The position numbers and the translations under genes were made by a program. A stretch of 64,000 nt of DNA from Flagellatimonas centrodinii. GTDB lineage: Bacteria > Pseudomonadota > Gammaproteobacteria > Nevskiales > Nevskiaceae. The notes under the pieces are model-generated. The model was not told the DNA's origin and did no database searches. It was given only the letters and a program-made list of their open reading frames with translations. Position 1 is the stretch's first letter. The number at the start of each line of letters is the position of its first letter. Location of the stretch: contig NZ_CP092104.1 in assembly GCF_016918765.2 (NCBI RefSeq), forward strand, positions 744,001 through 808,000, given 5' to 3'. Positions 9,494 to 18,821 of the stretch are shown here, piece after piece.

Positions 9494-10783
9494 TCAGCGG
9501 ACATGGCCATCGCCGAGGACCACCCATTTCTGGGTGGTGAGGCCCTCGAGCCCGACGGGCCCGCGGGCGTGAAACTTGTCGGTGCTGATGCCAATTTCGG
9601 CGCCGAGGCCGTATTCGTATCCATCGGCAAACCGGGTGGAGGCATTGACCATGACCGAGCTGGAATCCACCTCGCGGAGGAACCGCCGCGCCAGCGTGAT
9701 GTTCTCGGTCACGATGCTGTCGGTATGCGCCGAGCCATAGGTGTTGATGTGATCGATGGCGACGTCAATGCCATCCACTACCCGGATCGACAACACCGGC
9801 GCCAGATACTCGGTATGCCAATCGGCCTCGGTCGCCGGGCGAACATCCTTGAGGATGTTGCGGGTCCGCTCGCAGCCCCGCAGTTCGACGCCGGCCTCGA
9901 CATAGATCTCGGCCAATTGCGGCAGCACCCGCTCGGCTACCGGGGCATCCACCAGCAGGGTTTCCATGGTGTTGCAGGTGCCGTAGCGCTGGGTCTTGGC
10001 ATTGACCGCCACCGCGATCGCCTTCTCGAAATCGGCGCTGGCCTCGATGAACACGTGGCAGATGCCGTCGAGATGCTTGATCACCGGCACCCGCGCCGCG
10101 TCGGAGACCGCCGCCACCAGCCCCTTGCCGCCGCGGGGGATGATGACATCGACATAGTCGGGGCTGGCGCACATCAGACCCACCATGCGCCGGTCCGGGG
10201 TGTCGAGCACTTGCACGCATTCACGCGGCAGGCCGGCTTCGACCAGGGCCCGCTCGACACAGCGCGCGATGGCCTGATTGGAATGCATCGCCTCGGACCC
10301 GCCCCGGAGAATGCAGGCATTGCCGGACTTGAGGCAGAGACTGGCGGCGTCAGCGGTCACGTTGGGCCGCGATTCGTAAATGATGCCAACCACGCCCATC
10401 GACACCCGCATCTTGCCGACCTGAATGCCGGACGGCCGCATCTTGAGGTCGGTGATCTCACCGACCGGGTCGGGCAGCATGGCGATCTGACGCACCCCTT
10501 CGGCCATCGCAGCAACCCGATCAGCGTCGAGCGCCAGACGATCGAGCATGGCCGCATCGAGCCCGGCCTCACGGCCGGCCTCGAGATCCTGGGCGTTGGC
10601 ACGGAGAATGTCGCGGCTGGATTCCAGCAGAATCTGCGCCAGCGCGAACAGCGCGGCGTTCTTTTGTCCGGTCTCGACGCTGGCCAGCCGTCGCGCCGCC
10701 TTGCGGGCCGCCTGGCCCAGCGTCTGCATCAACCGGTTCAGGCCGTCGTCGGCGGTCTGGCCCTTGGGGCTCTTGGCACTCAT
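9494..10783 (-). CDS. proA: Glutamate-5-semialdehyde dehydrogenase (gamma-glutamyl phosphate reductase)
   Basis: A 429-residue proline biosynthesis enzyme that reduces gamma-glutamyl phosphate with NADPH. The catalytic cysteine lies in the [12 protein letters not shown] segment, and [14 protein letters not shown] and the C-terminal [15 protein letters not shown] are family signatures. The open frame continues upstream to 11065, but homology begins only after the ATG at 10783, which overlaps the holA stop by 4 bases; that start gives the normal length. Confidence 0.95.
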   Translation of the reverse strand: MSAKSPKGQTADDGLNRLMQTLGQAARKAARRLASVETGQKNAALFALAQILLESSRDILRANAQDLEAGREAGLDAAMLDRLALDADRVAAMAEGVRQIAMLPDPVGEITDLKMRPSGIQVGKMRVSMGVVGIIYESRPNVTADAASLCLKSGNACILRGGSEAMHSNQAIARCVERALVEAGLPRECVQVLDTPDRRMVGLMCASPDYVDVIIPRGGKGLVAAVSDAARVPVIKHLDGICHVFIEASADFEKAIAVAVNAKTQRYGTCNTMETLLVDAPVAERVLPQLAEIYVEAGVELRGCERTRNILKDVRPATEADWHTEYLAPVLSIRVVDGIDVAIDHINTYGSAHTDSIVTENITLARRFLREVDSSSVMVNASTRFADGYEYGLGAEIGISTDKFHARGPVGLEGLTTQKWVVLGDGHVR

Positions 10784-11811
10784 GTCCTTCTGGGGGGTCC
10801 TGATGTCGCGGCGCCACTGGCCGCCAGCACCAATGTTAGCAAGTCTTCCCAGGCCGCCGGCTCGCCACCGGTGGACTTGGCACGCGCATCGATCCGTGTC
10901 GCCTGGCGCAGCCAGCCCAACGGCTCGGCCGAACGCACCCGCATCAACGCCGGGCGGAACCCCGCCTGCTGGAAGCGGCGAACCCCGGCCTGCTCGCAGG
11001 CACTGGCGAGATCCCCGGTGCGGGCATAGAACGGCGCCGCCCGCGCCAGGCCGCGCAGGGTCCACATCAGGCCGCCCAACACCTCCTGGATGGCCAGACC
11101 CTCCTCGCGCAGCCGGGCCAGGCTGCGCACCGCGCCAACACCATCGCCCGCCAGCATGCGATCACTGAGGTCAAACACGCCGAACCGGGCGTTGTCGGCC
11201 ACCGCCTCGGCCAGCTGCTCGACCGCCACCGGCGCATCGGCATGCAGCATCCGCAGCTTCTCGATGTCCTGGGCGCAGGCCAGCAAATTGCCTTCGGTGC
11301 GGTCCGCCAGCAGTCGCTCGGCATCGGCACTCAGCCGCAATCCGGCGGCACGCACGCGGGCCGCCACCCAGCCGGGCCAGTCGGCAGCGCCCACCGGCCA
11401 GGCATACACCACCATCTGGGCACGGTCGCAGGCGGTGAACCACGCCGCCTTGCGCTGGCGGGCATCGAGTGCGCCCAACGACACGATCAGGCAGACGTCC
11501 TCGGGCGGCTTGGCGGCGAGTGCCTGCAGTGTCTTGCCCCCCTCCTCGCCCAGCGCACCGCTGACACGCACCTCGATCAGCCGCCGGCTGGCGAACAACG
11601 ACAGGCTGGCGCCGGCCTCCAGCACCTGCTGCCAGTTGAAGCCCTTTTCGGCGTCGAACACCGTGCGCTCCTCGTAGCCGGCGGCGCGGGCGGCGGCGCG
11701 CAGGGTGTCGCAACTCTCCTGGATCAGCAGCGGCTCATCGCCGGCCACCACCGCCAGGGCGGGAAGACCACGCTTGAGTTGCGCAGAAACCTGTTCGGGT
11801 TTGATTGGCAT
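10780..11811 (-). CDS. holA: DNA polymerase III delta subunit
   Basis: A 343-residue HolA, the clamp-loader wrench that opens the beta sliding clamp. The N-terminal [16 protein letters not shown] and [14 protein letters not shown], the central [13 protein letters not shown] and the following DLSDRML pattern match the family. Its usual neighbours leuS and lptE are absent; the upstream gene is the divergent coq7, only 23 bases away. It is the first gene of the leftward series. Confidence 0.93.
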   Translation of the reverse strand: MPIKPEQVSAQLKRGLPALAVVAGDEPLLIQESCDTLRAAARAAGYEERTVFDAEKGFNWQQVLEAGASLSLFASRRLIEVRVSGALGEEGGKTLQALAAKPPEDVCLIVSLGALDARQRKAAWFTACDRAQMVVYAWPVGAADWPGWVAARVRAAGLRLSADAERLLADRTEGNLLACAQDIEKLRMLHADAPVAVEQLAEAVADNARFGVFDLSDRMLAGDGVGAVRSLARLREEGLAIQEVLGGLMWTLRGLARAAPFYARTGDLASACEQAGVRRFQQAGFRPALMRVRSAEPLGWLRQATRIDARAKSTGGEPAAWEDLLTLVLAASGAATSGPPRRT

Positions 11812-11834
11812 GGGGCGATTCTATAATGCGGGGC
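11801..11834. promoter_or_regulatory. Candidate bidirectional promoter between holA and coq7
   Basis: On the + strand a perfect TATAAT lies at 11822-11827, with TTTGAT/TTGATT 15-16 bases upstream, aimed at coq7 (ATG 11835). On the - strand the same A/T block reads TATAGA (11825-11820), aimed at holA (ATG 11811). Both starts fall about 7-8 bases after the -10 elements, which would give nearly leaderless mRNAs. Promoter activity is inferred from sequence only. Confidence 0.45.
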
Positions 11835-12476
11835 ATGAGCGCTCCCCGACGATACTCAACTTCCGATCGCTGGCTGTTGCCGATTGCGGCGGGCCTCAAG
11901 CTGTTGGTGCCAACCCCACCGGTCCGCCCATCGCCGGCAACGAGCGTGCGCGATGGGGTGCTGGCGGCACGCGAACGCCGTCACGCGGCGGGCCTGATGC
12001 GCATCAACCACGCCGGTGAAGTGGCGGCGCAGGGGCTCTATCACGGTCAGGCGGCAGCGGCGCGGGGGGGCGCAGTGGCAACCCAGCTGCGCATCGCCGC
12101 CGAAGAGGAGCGCGATCACATGATCTGGTGCACCGAGCGGCTGCAGGGCCTCGGTAGCCGCCCGAGCCTGCTGTCCCCCCTATGGTACGCGGGTTCGTTT
12201 GCCATCGGCGCGGCCGCCGGGCTAGCGGGCGATCGCTGGAGCCTGGGCTTCGTCGCCGAAACCGAGCGCCAGGTCTCGGCCCATCTCGAGGACCACCTCG
12301 GCCGACTGCCGGCGGGGGATCTACGCAGCCGCGCCATCATCACCGCCATGCGCGACGATGAGCAGCGGCATGGCGCCGAGGCCGAGGCCGCCGGCGGCCT
12401 GCCGCTACCGACACCGGTGCGGCGCCTGATGGCCCGGGTGGCCGGGGTGATGAAGGCCGCCGCCTACCGGTTCTGA
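11835..12476 (+). CDS. coq7: 2-polyprenyl-3-methyl-6-methoxy-1,4-benzoquinone monooxygenase (Coq7-type)
   Basis: A 213-residue ferritin-like di-iron hydroxylase of aerobic ubiquinone biosynthesis (C6 hydroxylation). Carboxylate/histidine ligands are visible in order: [42 protein letters not shown] and [14 protein letters not shown]. The start is set at the ATG at 11835 because [15 protein letters not shown] aligns with family N-termini; the open frame extends 30 bases further upstream. Next to speD, osmC and vfr, as in Pseudomonas. Confidence 0.93.
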   Translation: MSAPRRYSTSDRWLLPIAAGLKLLVPTPPVRPSPATSVRDGVLAARERRHAAGLMRINHAGEVAAQGLYHGQAAAARGGAVATQLRIAAEEERDHMIWCTERLQGLGSRPSLLSPLWYAGSFAIGAAAGLAGDRWSLGFVAETERQVSAHLEDHLGRLPAGDLRSRAIITAMRDDEQRHGAEAEAAGGLPLPTPVRRLMARVAGVMKAAAYRF

Positions 12477-12504
12477 TGCCGGCGCCGCCGGCCGTGATCA
12501 GCGG

Positions 12505-13311
12505 TCAGCGCGAGATGTTGCGCCCGTAGAAGATTTCCTGGATTTCGTGGTCGACCCGCGACCGGATCTGCTTGGCTTCACGCGTCGGCAGGTCGGCCGC
12601 ACCCTCGCCAAACAGGTAGGTGTCCAGGTCCAGTTCTTTCAGGCACATCTTGGTGTGGAAGATGTACTCCTGATACACATTCACATCGACCATCTGATAG
12701 CGCCGCTTGATGTCGGCCGCGATGAAGTTCTGGATGGAATCGATGTTGTGATCGATGAAGTGCTTCATGCCGCGCACATTGCGGGTAAAACCCCGCACGC
12801 GGTAATCCATCACCACGATGTCGCTCTCGAAACTCTTGATCAGGTAGTTGAGGGCCTTCAGCGGCGAGATCTTGCCGCAGGTGGAGACGTCGATATCCGC
12901 CCGGAAGGTGCTGATGCCGTTGTCCGGATGCGTTTCGGGATAGGTGTGGACGGTGATGTGGCTCTTGTCCAGATGCGCCACCACCGAGTCCTTCTTCTTG
13001 CCCGGCGTCGGCAGGCCGTCATGGTGGCCTTCGGAGATCAGCATGGTCACCGACGCACCCTGCGGGTCGTAGTCTTCGGTCGCCACGTTGAGGATGTTGG
13101 CGCCGATGATCTGCGCCACTTCGGTGAGGATATGGGTCAACCGGGCCGCGTTGTACTGTTCATCAATGTACTCGATGTACGCCCGCTGCTCCTCGCGGGT
13201 GCGGGCGTAGCAGATGTCGTAGATGTTGAACGACAGCGACTTGGTCAGGTTGTTGAACCCGAGCAGTTTCAGGCGGGCGTTGCTGGTCGGTTTCGACTTG
13301 ATCTTGGCCAA
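12505..13311 (-). CDS. speD: S-adenosylmethionine decarboxylase proenzyme
   Basis: A 268-residue SpeD of the long E. coli type, supplying decarboxylated SAM for spermidine synthesis. The self-cleavage site that makes the pyruvoyl cofactor is the Lys-Ser bond in [33 protein letters not shown] and [11 protein letters not shown] are highly conserved. The start is most likely TTG at 13311 (LAKIKSK...), preceded by a GAGGG Shine-Dalgarno; the frame is open to a GTG at 13374, but those extra residues are not conserved and begin at the promoter -10. Convergent with coq7. Confidence 0.94.
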   Translation of the reverse strand: MAKIKSKPTSNARLKLLGFNNLTKSLSFNIYDICYARTREEQRAYIEYIDEQYNAARLTHILTEVAQIIGANILNVATEDYDPQGASVTMLISEGHHDGLPTPGKKKDSVVAHLDKSHITVHTYPETHPDNGISTFRADIDVSTCGKISPLKALNYLIKSFESDIVVMDYRVRGFTRNVRGMKHFIDHNIDSIQNFIAADIKRRYQMVDVNVYQEYIFHTKMCLKELDLDTYLFGEGAADLPTREAKQIRSRVDHEIQEIFYGRNISR

Positions 13312-13377
13312 TGCGGGGATCCCTCGGATCAGGAAGTGGCAGTCCGCGCGGCCCCACCGCGCGGCATGTAGCACAGC

Positions 13378-13383
13378 ATTATA
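13378..13383 (-). promoter_or_regulatory. Consensus -10 element upstream of speD
   Basis: A perfect TATAAT reads leftward here, about 65 bases before the proposed TTG start of speD. No good -35 hexamer was found 16-18 bases upstream. It supports a leader of roughly 60 bases and argues against the GTG at 13374 as start. Confidence 0.45.
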
Positions 13384-13422
13384 GGATTTCGCGACGCTTC
13401 GATGACGGCCGGCCGCCGGGGC

Positions 13423-13845
13423 TCAGCCCGGCACGCGCACTTCGTGGCTGTGGGTCATCGTCACCCCGCCGTTGCCGAGCATGATCGAGGCCGAGCAGTA
13501 TTTCTCCGCCGACAGCGCCACCGCCCGCTTCACCTGGGCCTCGTTGAGCCCGGTACCGGTGACCACGAAGTGCAGGTGAATCGCCGTGAACACCTTGGGC
13601 TCGGTCTCGGCGCGGGTGCCCTCGACTTCAACGTAGCAGTCGGAGACCGGCTGCCGCGCCTTCTTGAGGATGAACACCACGTCGACCGACGAGCAGGCGC
13701 CCACCGACATCAGCATCAGCTCCATCGGCCGCGGCCCGAGATTGCGGCCACCGATGTGCTCGGGGCCGTCAACAACAATGGCGTGGCCGCTGCCGGACTC
13801 GGCGATGAAGGCGGCATTCTCGGCCCATTTCACGCGTGCTTTCAC
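13423..13845 (-). CDS. OsmC/YhfA family protein
   Basis: A 140-residue OsmC-fold protein of the YhfA branch. Family signatures are ESGSGHAIVVDGP, GGRNLGPRPMELML, the cysteine-bearing GACSSVDVVFILKK and LSAEKYCSASIML. OsmC proteins reduce organic peroxides through paired cysteines; YhfA-type members are less well characterised. The start is set at the GTG at 13845, which has an ACAGGAG Shine-Dalgarno 8 bases upstream; the frame is open to 14031, but that part would overlap the divergent regulator gene. Same position as PA0653 next to vfr in Pseudomonas. Confidence 0.88.
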   Translation of the reverse strand: MKARVKWAENAAFIAESGSGHAIVVDGPEHIGGRNLGPRPMELMLMSVGACSSVDVVFILKKARQPVSDCYVEVEGTRAETEPKVFTAIHLHFVVTGTGLNEAQVKRAVALSAEKYCSASIMLGNGGVTMTHSHEVRVPG

Positions 13846-13918
13846 CGGGTTGGCTCCTGTGGCCTGGACGGGGTGTGATAGTTTCCGGCAACTGCTGCCA
13901 AACCACCAGACCACACTC

Positions 13919-14566
13919 ATGAAAGTTCCCGCCATCGCGCTGTTCGAACGTCCCGCGATCCAGCACTTCATCAGTCTGGCGCACAAGCGCAGCATGCCGC
14001 CCAAGCACACCCTCATGCACGCCGGCGACACCCCGCAGTCGCTCTACCTGATTCTCGAGGGTTCGGTCAGCATCCTGCTCGAAGATGACGACGGCCGAGA
14101 GATCGTGCTGGCCTACCTCAACCCCGGCGAGTTCTTCGGCGAGATGTGCCTGTTTCCGCACCAGGAGGTCCGCTCGGCCATCGTCCGCACCCGCACCCCG
14201 GCGCTGCTGGCGGAGATGGGGTTTCAGCAGTTCCGCGGCTTCGCCCACGAGCAGCCGGAGATCATGTTCGAGATCGCCGGCCAGCTGGCCACCCGTCTGC
14301 GCGACACCAGCCGCCGGGTGGGTGACCTGACCTTCCTCGATGTCGCCGGGCGGCTGGCGCGCAGGCTGCTCGATCTCGCTGCCAGCCCCGATGCCCTGCC
14401 GCATGCCCGCGGCGTGGTGGTCAAGATCAGCCGCCAGGAACTCGCCCGCATCGTCGGCTGCTCGCGGGAAATGGCCGGCCGCGTGCTCAAGCGGTTGGAA
14501 GAAGACGGGGTGGTGCAGAGCAAGGGCCGCAGCATCCTGGTGGTGGGCGCCCGCGCCCGCGCCTGA
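13919..14566 (+). CDS. CRP/Vfr-type cAMP-binding transcriptional regulator
   Basis: A 215-residue Crp-family regulator. The N-terminal beta-roll contains the cyclic-nucleotide pocket (GEFFGEMCLF with Glu75, and Arg85-Ser86), followed by a long dimer helix. The C-terminal helix-turn-helix SRQELARIVGCSREMAGRVL closely matches E. coli CRP and Pseudomonas Vfr. Neighbours trpC on one side and osmC-speD-coq7 on the other are the Vfr neighbourhood, so it is probably the Vfr orthologue. It diverges from osmC over 73 bases. No strong Shine-Dalgarno is visible before the ATG at 13919. Confidence 0.92.
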   Translation: MKVPAIALFERPAIQHFISLAHKRSMPPKHTLMHAGDTPQSLYLILEGSVSILLEDDDGREIVLAYLNPGEFFGEMCLFPHQEVRSAIVRTRTPALLAEMGFQQFRGFAHEQPEIMFEIAGQLATRLRDTSRRVGDLTFLDVAGRLARRLLDLAASPDALPHARGVVVKISRQELARIVGCSREMAGRVLKRLEEDGVVQSKGRSILVVGARARA

Positions 14567-14580
14567 AGCCTTCCTTCGGC

Positions 14581-15384
14581 TCAACCCGGCGCGGCAATGA
14601 GCGTCCGCAGCGCCGCGGCGGGATCGGGCTGGCGCATCAGCGATTCCCCGACCAGAAAGCGTCGCACGCCGGCCGCCATCATCCGCTGCACGTCCTCCGG
14701 CCCGGTAATGCCCGATTCGGTCACCAGCGGCACGCCCTCCGGCGCCAGCGGCTGCAGCTCCAGGGTGGTCTCCAACCGCGTCTCGAAGGTCCGCAGATTG
14801 CGGTTGTTCACCCCGAGCACCCAGCCCCGCTTGAGACCGGCGCGCGTGACCAAGGCCAGCTCGTCGGCATCGTGGACTTCCACCAGCACGTCGAGTCGCG
14901 CTTCGCGAGCACAGGCGTAAAGGCTGTTGAGCTGGCTGGCCGACAGGCAGGCGGCAATCAGCAGCACGCAGTCGGCGCCGATGGCACGCGCCTCCAGCAC
15001 CTGTAGTTCATCAATAAGGAAATCCTTGCGGATCACCGGCAACGCACAGGCACCGCGCGCCGCCACCAGGAAATCGTTGTGCCCCTGAAAGAAGCGCTCG
15101 TCGGTCAGCACCGACAAACAGGCCGCGCCGCCCTCGGCATAGGCGCTTGCAATCGCCACCGGGTCGAAATCGGCACGGATCACGCCCTTGCTGGGGCTGG
15201 CCTTCTTGACTTCGGCGATCACCGACGGCCCTTCGACGGCACGACGATCCAGCGCCGCGATGAAGCCGCGCACCGGGTCCGCGGCGCGGCCCTCATCGGT
15301 CAGGGCGCGCGGGCTGAAACGCTTGCGCAGCGCCGCGATCTCCTCGCGCTTGACCTCGATGATGCGATTGAGGATGTCGGCCAT
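14581..15384 (-). CDS. trpC: Indole-3-glycerol phosphate synthase
   Basis: A 267-residue monofunctional TrpC that closes the ring of CdRP to indole-3-glycerol phosphate in tryptophan synthesis. The catalytic lysine region VIAEVKKASPSKGVI, the IRKDFLID strand and the C-terminal ESGI and GESLM phosphate-binding segments are present. The start at 15384 (MADILNRIIEVKREEI) matches the family; the frame remains open upstream inside trpD. It begins one base after the trpD stop. Confidence 0.96.
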   Translation of the reverse strand: MADILNRIIEVKREEIAALRKRFSPRALTDEGRAADPVRGFIAALDRRAVEGPSVIAEVKKASPSKGVIRADFDPVAIASAYAEGGAACLSVLTDERFFQGHNDFLVAARGACALPVIRKDFLIDELQVLEARAIGADCVLLIAACLSASQLNSLYACAREARLDVLVEVHDADELALVTRAGLKRGWVLGVNNRNLRTFETRLETTLELQPLAPEGVPLVTESGITGPEDVQRMMAAGVRRFLVGESLMRQPDPAAALRTLIAAPG

Positions 15385-15385
15385 C

Positions 15386-16423
15386 TCAGCCCGCCGCCAA
15401 CTGGCGCGTGGTGGTGACCAGCGCGTCAAGCTTTGCCTGCGCGGCACCGCTGGACAGCGCCTCGCGGGCGCGGGCGATGCCGGCGGCCACATCCGCCACC
15501 ACACCGGCGGCGTACAGCGAGGCGCCGGCATTGAGCAGCACGATGTCACGGGCGGGGCCGGGGCGGTCGGCCAGCACCTCCCGGATGCGGCTGCAGGATT
15601 CCGCCGCATCCGCCACCGCCAGCTGACGCGTGGCGGCCATCGGCAGGCCAAAATCTTCGGGGTGCAGGTCGTACTCATGCACCGCCCCGTCGCGCAGCTC
15701 GCCGACCCGGGTACTGGCCCCCAGGGTCAGCTCGTCCAGCCCGTCACGGCCATAGACCACCAGCGCGCGAGTGGCGCCCAGCGCCTGCAGCACCCGGATC
15801 TGGATGCCAACCAGGTCTTCATGGAACACGCCCATGAGGATGTTGGGTGCGCCCGCCGGGTTGGTCAGCGGCCCGAGAATGTTGAACAGGGTCTTCACCC
15901 CCATCTCGCGGCGCACCGGCGCCACCGCCTTCATCGCCGGGTGATGATTGGGGGCAAACATGAAGCCGATGCCGACGCTGCCGAGACAGTGGGCCACCTG
16001 CTCCGGCGACAGGTCGATGACCACCCCCAGCTGCTCCAGCACGTCGGCACTGCCGGACTTCGATGACACCCCGCGATTGCCATGCTTGGCCACCCGCGCA
16101 CCGCAGGCCGCCACCACGAACATCGAGCAGGTGGAGATGTTGAAGCTGTGGCTGCCGTCGCCACCGGTGCCGACAATGTCCAGCAACGGACCGCCGTCGG
16201 CCGGCACCGACACCTTGCGCGAGAACTCGCGCATCACGCTGGCCGCAGCCGCGATCTCGCCCACCGTTTCCTTCTTCACCCGCAGGCCGGTGAGCAGTGC
16301 GGCCATCATCACCGGCGACACCTCACCCTGCATGATGGCGCGCATCAGGCTCACCATCTCGTCATGAAAGATTTCGCGATGTTCGATGACCCGTTGCAGG
16401 GCAGCCTGGGGGGTGATGGACAT
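15386..16423 (-). CDS. trpD: Anthranilate phosphoribosyltransferase
   Basis: A 345-residue TrpD that joins anthranilate to PRPP. The PRPP-binding GTGGDG, the [18 protein letters not shown] stretch and the downstream [11 protein letters not shown] segment are diagnostic. Length is normal. It overlaps trpG by one base and is followed one base later by trpC, forming trpGDC. Confidence 0.97.
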   Translation of the reverse strand: MSITPQAALQRVIEHREIFHDEMVSLMRAIMQGEVSPVMMAALLTGLRVKKETVGEIAAAASVMREFSRKVSVPADGGPLLDIVGTGGDGSHSFNISTCSMFVVAACGARVAKHGNRGVSSKSGSADVLEQLGVVIDLSPEQVAHCLGSVGIGFMFAPNHHPAMKAVAPVRREMGVKTLFNILGPLTNPAGAPNILMGVFHEDLVGIQIRVLQALGATRALVVYGRDGLDELTLGASTRVGELRDGAVHEYDLHPEDFGLPMAATRQLAVADAAESCSRIREVLADRPGPARDIVLLNAGASLYAAGVVADVAAGIARAREALSSGAAQAKLDALVTTTRQLAAG

Positions 16424-17004
16424 CAGGTCGTCTCCAGAAAATTCTGCAGCAGTTGGTGGCCGTGCTCGGTAAGAATCGATTCCGGGTGGAACTGCACGCC
16501 CTCGATCGGCAGCTTGCGATGCCGCAGCCCCATGATCTCATCGATGCCGCCACTGTCATCCTGGGTCCAGGCGGTGATCTCGAAGCAGTCCGGCAAGCCC
16601 GCACGATCGACGATGAGCGAGTGATAGCGGGTGGCCGTGTAGGGGCTGGGCAGGCCGCGGAACACCCCGGTGTCGGCGTGATGCACCGGGCTGGTCTTGC
16701 CGTGCATCACCTGCCGCGAGCGCACCACCCGTCCGCCGAAAGCCTGGCCGATGGCCTGGTGCCCAAGACAGACACCGAGAATGGGGAACTGACCCTGCAG
16801 GCGATCAATCAACTCCAGACAGATGCCGGCCTCGTTGGGCGTGCAGGGCCCCGGCGACAGCACGATCTGTTTCGGCGCCAGCCGCACCACTTCATCGACC
16901 GTGATCTGGTCGTTGCGATGCACCGCCACCTCCACCCCCAGCTCGCCAAAGTACTGCACGAGGTTGTAGGTGAAGGAGTCGTAGTTGTCGATCATCAGGA
17001 GCAT
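16423..17004 (-). CDS. trpG: Anthranilate synthase component II (glutamine amidotransferase)
   Basis: A 193-residue class I glutamine amidotransferase that supplies ammonia to TrpE, and possibly to Pab[20 protein letters not shown] is the canonical N-terminus, the catalytic cysteine is in [15 protein letters not shown], and the His-Glu pair is in VQFHPESI. Its partner trpE is not in the window; prophage DNA begins within about 150 bases upstream, so trpE probably lies beyond the prophage. Confidence 0.96.
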   Translation of the reverse strand: MLLMIDNYDSFTYNLVQYFGELGVEVAVHRNDQITVDEVVRLAPKQIVLSPGPCTPNEAGICLELIDRLQGQFPILGVCLGHQAIGQAFGGRVVRSRQVMHGKTSPVHHADTGVFRGLPSPYTATRYHSLIVDRAGLPDCFEITAWTQDDSGGIDEIMGLRHRKLPIEGVQFHPESILTEHGHQLLQNFLETT

Positions 17005-17142
17005 TTTATCTACAACCTATTGTTTCTTCTGACAATCGCGTGGGAATTGTTGGGTTGATACCGCAGTCAGTACCGCAACTTTCGGCCGCTTGAATTTCGC
17101 ATCTGCAGCCTGCCGCCAATGAGCCGCTGATTCTACCGCCCG
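17005..17142. other. Host-prophage junction region (left attachment site expected here)
   Basis: This gene-free stretch lies between the host trpG start and the first phage-type motif. It is A/T-richer than its surroundings next to trpG. A promoter-like pair on the - strand (TTGTCA at 17035-17030, 17-base spacer, TAGATA at 17012-17007) points at trpG but abuts its ATG. The inverted repeat ATTGT/ACAAT lies at 17019-17036. No tRNA or integrase is present, and the attachment core cannot be fixed without the right junction. Confidence 0.4.
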
Positions 17143-17159
17143 CAGCTATGGGGCACACC
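17143..17159 (+). promoter_or_regulatory. Late-unit motif copy A
   Basis: CAGCTATGGGGCACACC, the + strand copy of a motif found in five gene gaps of the phage. It lies about 50 bases upstream of the first rightward phage gene and points toward it. Proposed as a phage promoter or regulator site from recurrence, orientation and placement; no recognisable -35 is conserved. Confidence 0.5.
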
Positions 17160-17208
17160 CCCAAACCGGCCTCACCCTGCCCTGCATTCCATCCGCGAGG
17201 GAAGACGC

Positions 17209-17805
17209 GTGGGCAAGGCCGCCAAGATCAATCTCGAAATACCACAGGGGCGGACGTTCTCGAAGACGCTGCGCTGGGGACAGCCGCGGCGCTCATATCG
17301 CCAGATCACCGGCATCACCGCCGCCGCGCCGTGCGTTCTCACGGTGCCCGGCCACGGCGTGCCCGACGAGTGGGCGTTCCGCATCTCCAACGTCAAGGGC
17401 ATGACCGAGCTCAACCAGGACCGGTTCTACCAGGCCACCGTGCTCGACGACGACACCATCGAGCTCAACGACGTCAATGCCGTCGACTTCCGCCCCTACC
17501 AGTCTGGCGGAATCATCACCTTCAACACTCCGGTCGACCTGGCTGGGATGTCCGGCCGGATGCAAGCCAGACCAGCCATCGACTCCACCGAGGTGCTGCT
17601 GGATCTCACCACTGACAACGGCGGCATCTTGCTCGACAACGTCGCCAAGACGATCACCCTGCAGGCGACCGCCATGCAGACGGCAGCGATTGACTGGCAG
17701 GAAGCGGTCTACGACCTCGAAATGGTCAACGACAGCAGCGGCCGAGTCGACGTGATCGCCTTCGGGCTGATCAAGGTCTTCCGAGAGGTCACCCGCGAAC
17801 CATGA
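17209..17805 (+). CDS. Phage virion protein with FCCH-like insert
   Basis: 198 residues, starting at GTG with a GAGGGA Shine-Dalgarno. The frame begins with KINLEIPQGRTFSKTLRW and ends with a region (SGRMQARPAIDSTEVLLDLT, then AIDWQEAVYDLEMV) that resembles the small immunoglobulin-like/BppU-type domains common in phage baseplate and tail-fibre proteins. Residues about 45-105 (VKGMTELNQDRFY, DDDTIELNDVNA, YQSGG) resemble the ubiquitin-E1 FCCH module seen in tail proteins. Probably a tail accessory protein; no enzymatic motif. First gene of the rightward tail/lysis cassette. Confidence 0.6.
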   Translation: MGKAAKINLEIPQGRTFSKTLRWGQPRRSYRQITGITAAAPCVLTVPGHGVPDEWAFRISNVKGMTELNQDRFYQATVLDDDTIELNDVNAVDFRPYQSGGIITFNTPVDLAGMSGRMQARPAIDSTEVLLDLTTDNGGILLDNVAKTITLQATAMQTAAIDWQEAVYDLEMVNDSSGRVDVIAFGLIKVFREVTREP

Positions 17806-18170
17806 TCTTTACCGATCGCCAGCGCCTGATCGTCCGCGAGCTCGAGACCCCAGAGCCGGTCCACCTCTACAGCTCCAAGCCATTGCTGCTGCCTGACGAA
17901 GACGACCACTTCGTACAGGAAGCGGCCTCATCGGCGCCGATCATCATCGAGATCGTGCAGGCCGCCAGCATCGTCATGGCACCGGCGTCCACCGAGCTGC
18001 TGATCCTGCAGGGCTCCGGACCGCAAGGCGCCCCCGGCGAGCAAGGCCCAGCAGGCGCGGCCATCGCCAGCGTCAGTTTCTCGGGCGACACCATGGTCAT
18101 CGAATACGAGAACGGGGACATCACCGCCGTCCCGTTCTCGCTCACTGAAATCGACGGCGGTTCTTTCTAG
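17802..18170 (+). CDS. Small phage protein with collagen-like segment
   Basis: 122 residues, overlapping the previous gene by 4 bases (ATGA). The centre carries Gly-X-Y triplets (GPQGAPGEQGPAG, about residues 73-85), a trimerising collagen-like element common in phage tail fibres, followed by a short beta-rich C-terminus ending in DGGSF. The next gene ends in the similar DGGTF. Likely a tail-fibre or adaptor component. Confidence 0.55.
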   Translation: MIFTDRQRLIVRELETPEPVHLYSSKPLLLPDEDDHFVQEAASSAPIIIEIVQAASIVMAPASTELLILQGSGPQGAPGEQGPAGAAIASVSFSGDTMVIEYENGDITAVPFSLTEIDGGSF

Positions 18171-18179
18171 GAGCCCATC

Positions 18180-18818
18180 ATGGCCACTGCACAAACTACG
18201 ATTCGCGTCCGCCGCGGCCTGAAGGCAAACCTGCCCGCCAGCGCTGCCCTTGGCGAAATCCTCCTCGCCACCGACACCAACGAGCTGTTCCGCGGTACGG
18301 GCGCAGCCGTTGTTCCCATCGAAATCGATGTCGCCAACGTGCTCGGCTTGCTGGTCGGCGGCAAGCTCGATCCGGCCCTGCTGCCAGCACTGGCGCTGAC
18401 GGAAGTCTATGTCGTCGCCGACATCGCGGCCCGTGACGCGCTGACCCCGCAGGAAGGCGACGTCGCCGTGGTGACCGATGCCTCCGGCGACCCCGCCTTC
18501 GATGACCCGGTACGCAAGAGCTACATCTACACCGGCTCCGACTGGACCCTGCTGAACGACAGTGATGGCGTCGGCACCGTCAACGGCCAGACCGGCGATG
18601 TCGTACTCGACACCGATGATGTCGATGAAGGGGCGACCAACCTCTACTACACCGACGCCCGGGTGCTGGCCTACCTCACGGCCAACGGCTATCTGAAGGA
18701 CGGCGACGACATCAAGCGGCTGGGCTCCGGCTCGGATGCGGACGGCGCAGGCGTCTACGGCGCCGGCCCAGGCAACACCGTGGTGCTAGTCGACGACCTG
18801 GACGGCGGCACGTTCTAG
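18180..18818 (+). CDS. Tail fibre protein with Mtd-like N-terminal domain
   Basis: 212 residues. Residues about 8-42 match the N-terminal attachment module of phage receptor-binding proteins (RRGLKANLPASAALGE, LLATDTNELFRGTGA), like the Bordetella phage major tropism determinant N-domain. The C-terminal half has the VNGQTGDVVLDTDDV and TNLYYTDARV patterns typical of trimeric tail-fibre stalks. Its N-terminus is duplicated in the following gene. Confidence 0.65.
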   Translation: MATAQTTIRVRRGLKANLPASAALGEILLATDTNELFRGTGAAVVPIEIDVANVLGLLVGGKLDPALLPALALTEVYVVADIAARDALTPQEGDVAVVTDASGDPAFDDPVRKSYIYTGSDWTLLNDSDGVGTVNGQTGDVVLDTDDVDEGATNLYYTDARVLAYLTANGYLKDGDDIKRLGSGSDADGAGVYGAGPGNTVVLVDDLDGGTF

Positions 18819-18821
18819 GGG

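Noticed and set aside
13846-13918. TGTGA half-site between osmC and the Crp/Vfr gene as an autoregulatory site
   Set aside because: Only one half of the TGTGA-N6-TCACA palindrome is present; not enough to call a site.
17148-17615. 155-codon + frame starting at the ATG within motif copy A
   Set aside because: It overlaps the better-supported virion gene in another frame, and peptides opened by the same ATG at the other motif copies are unrelated.
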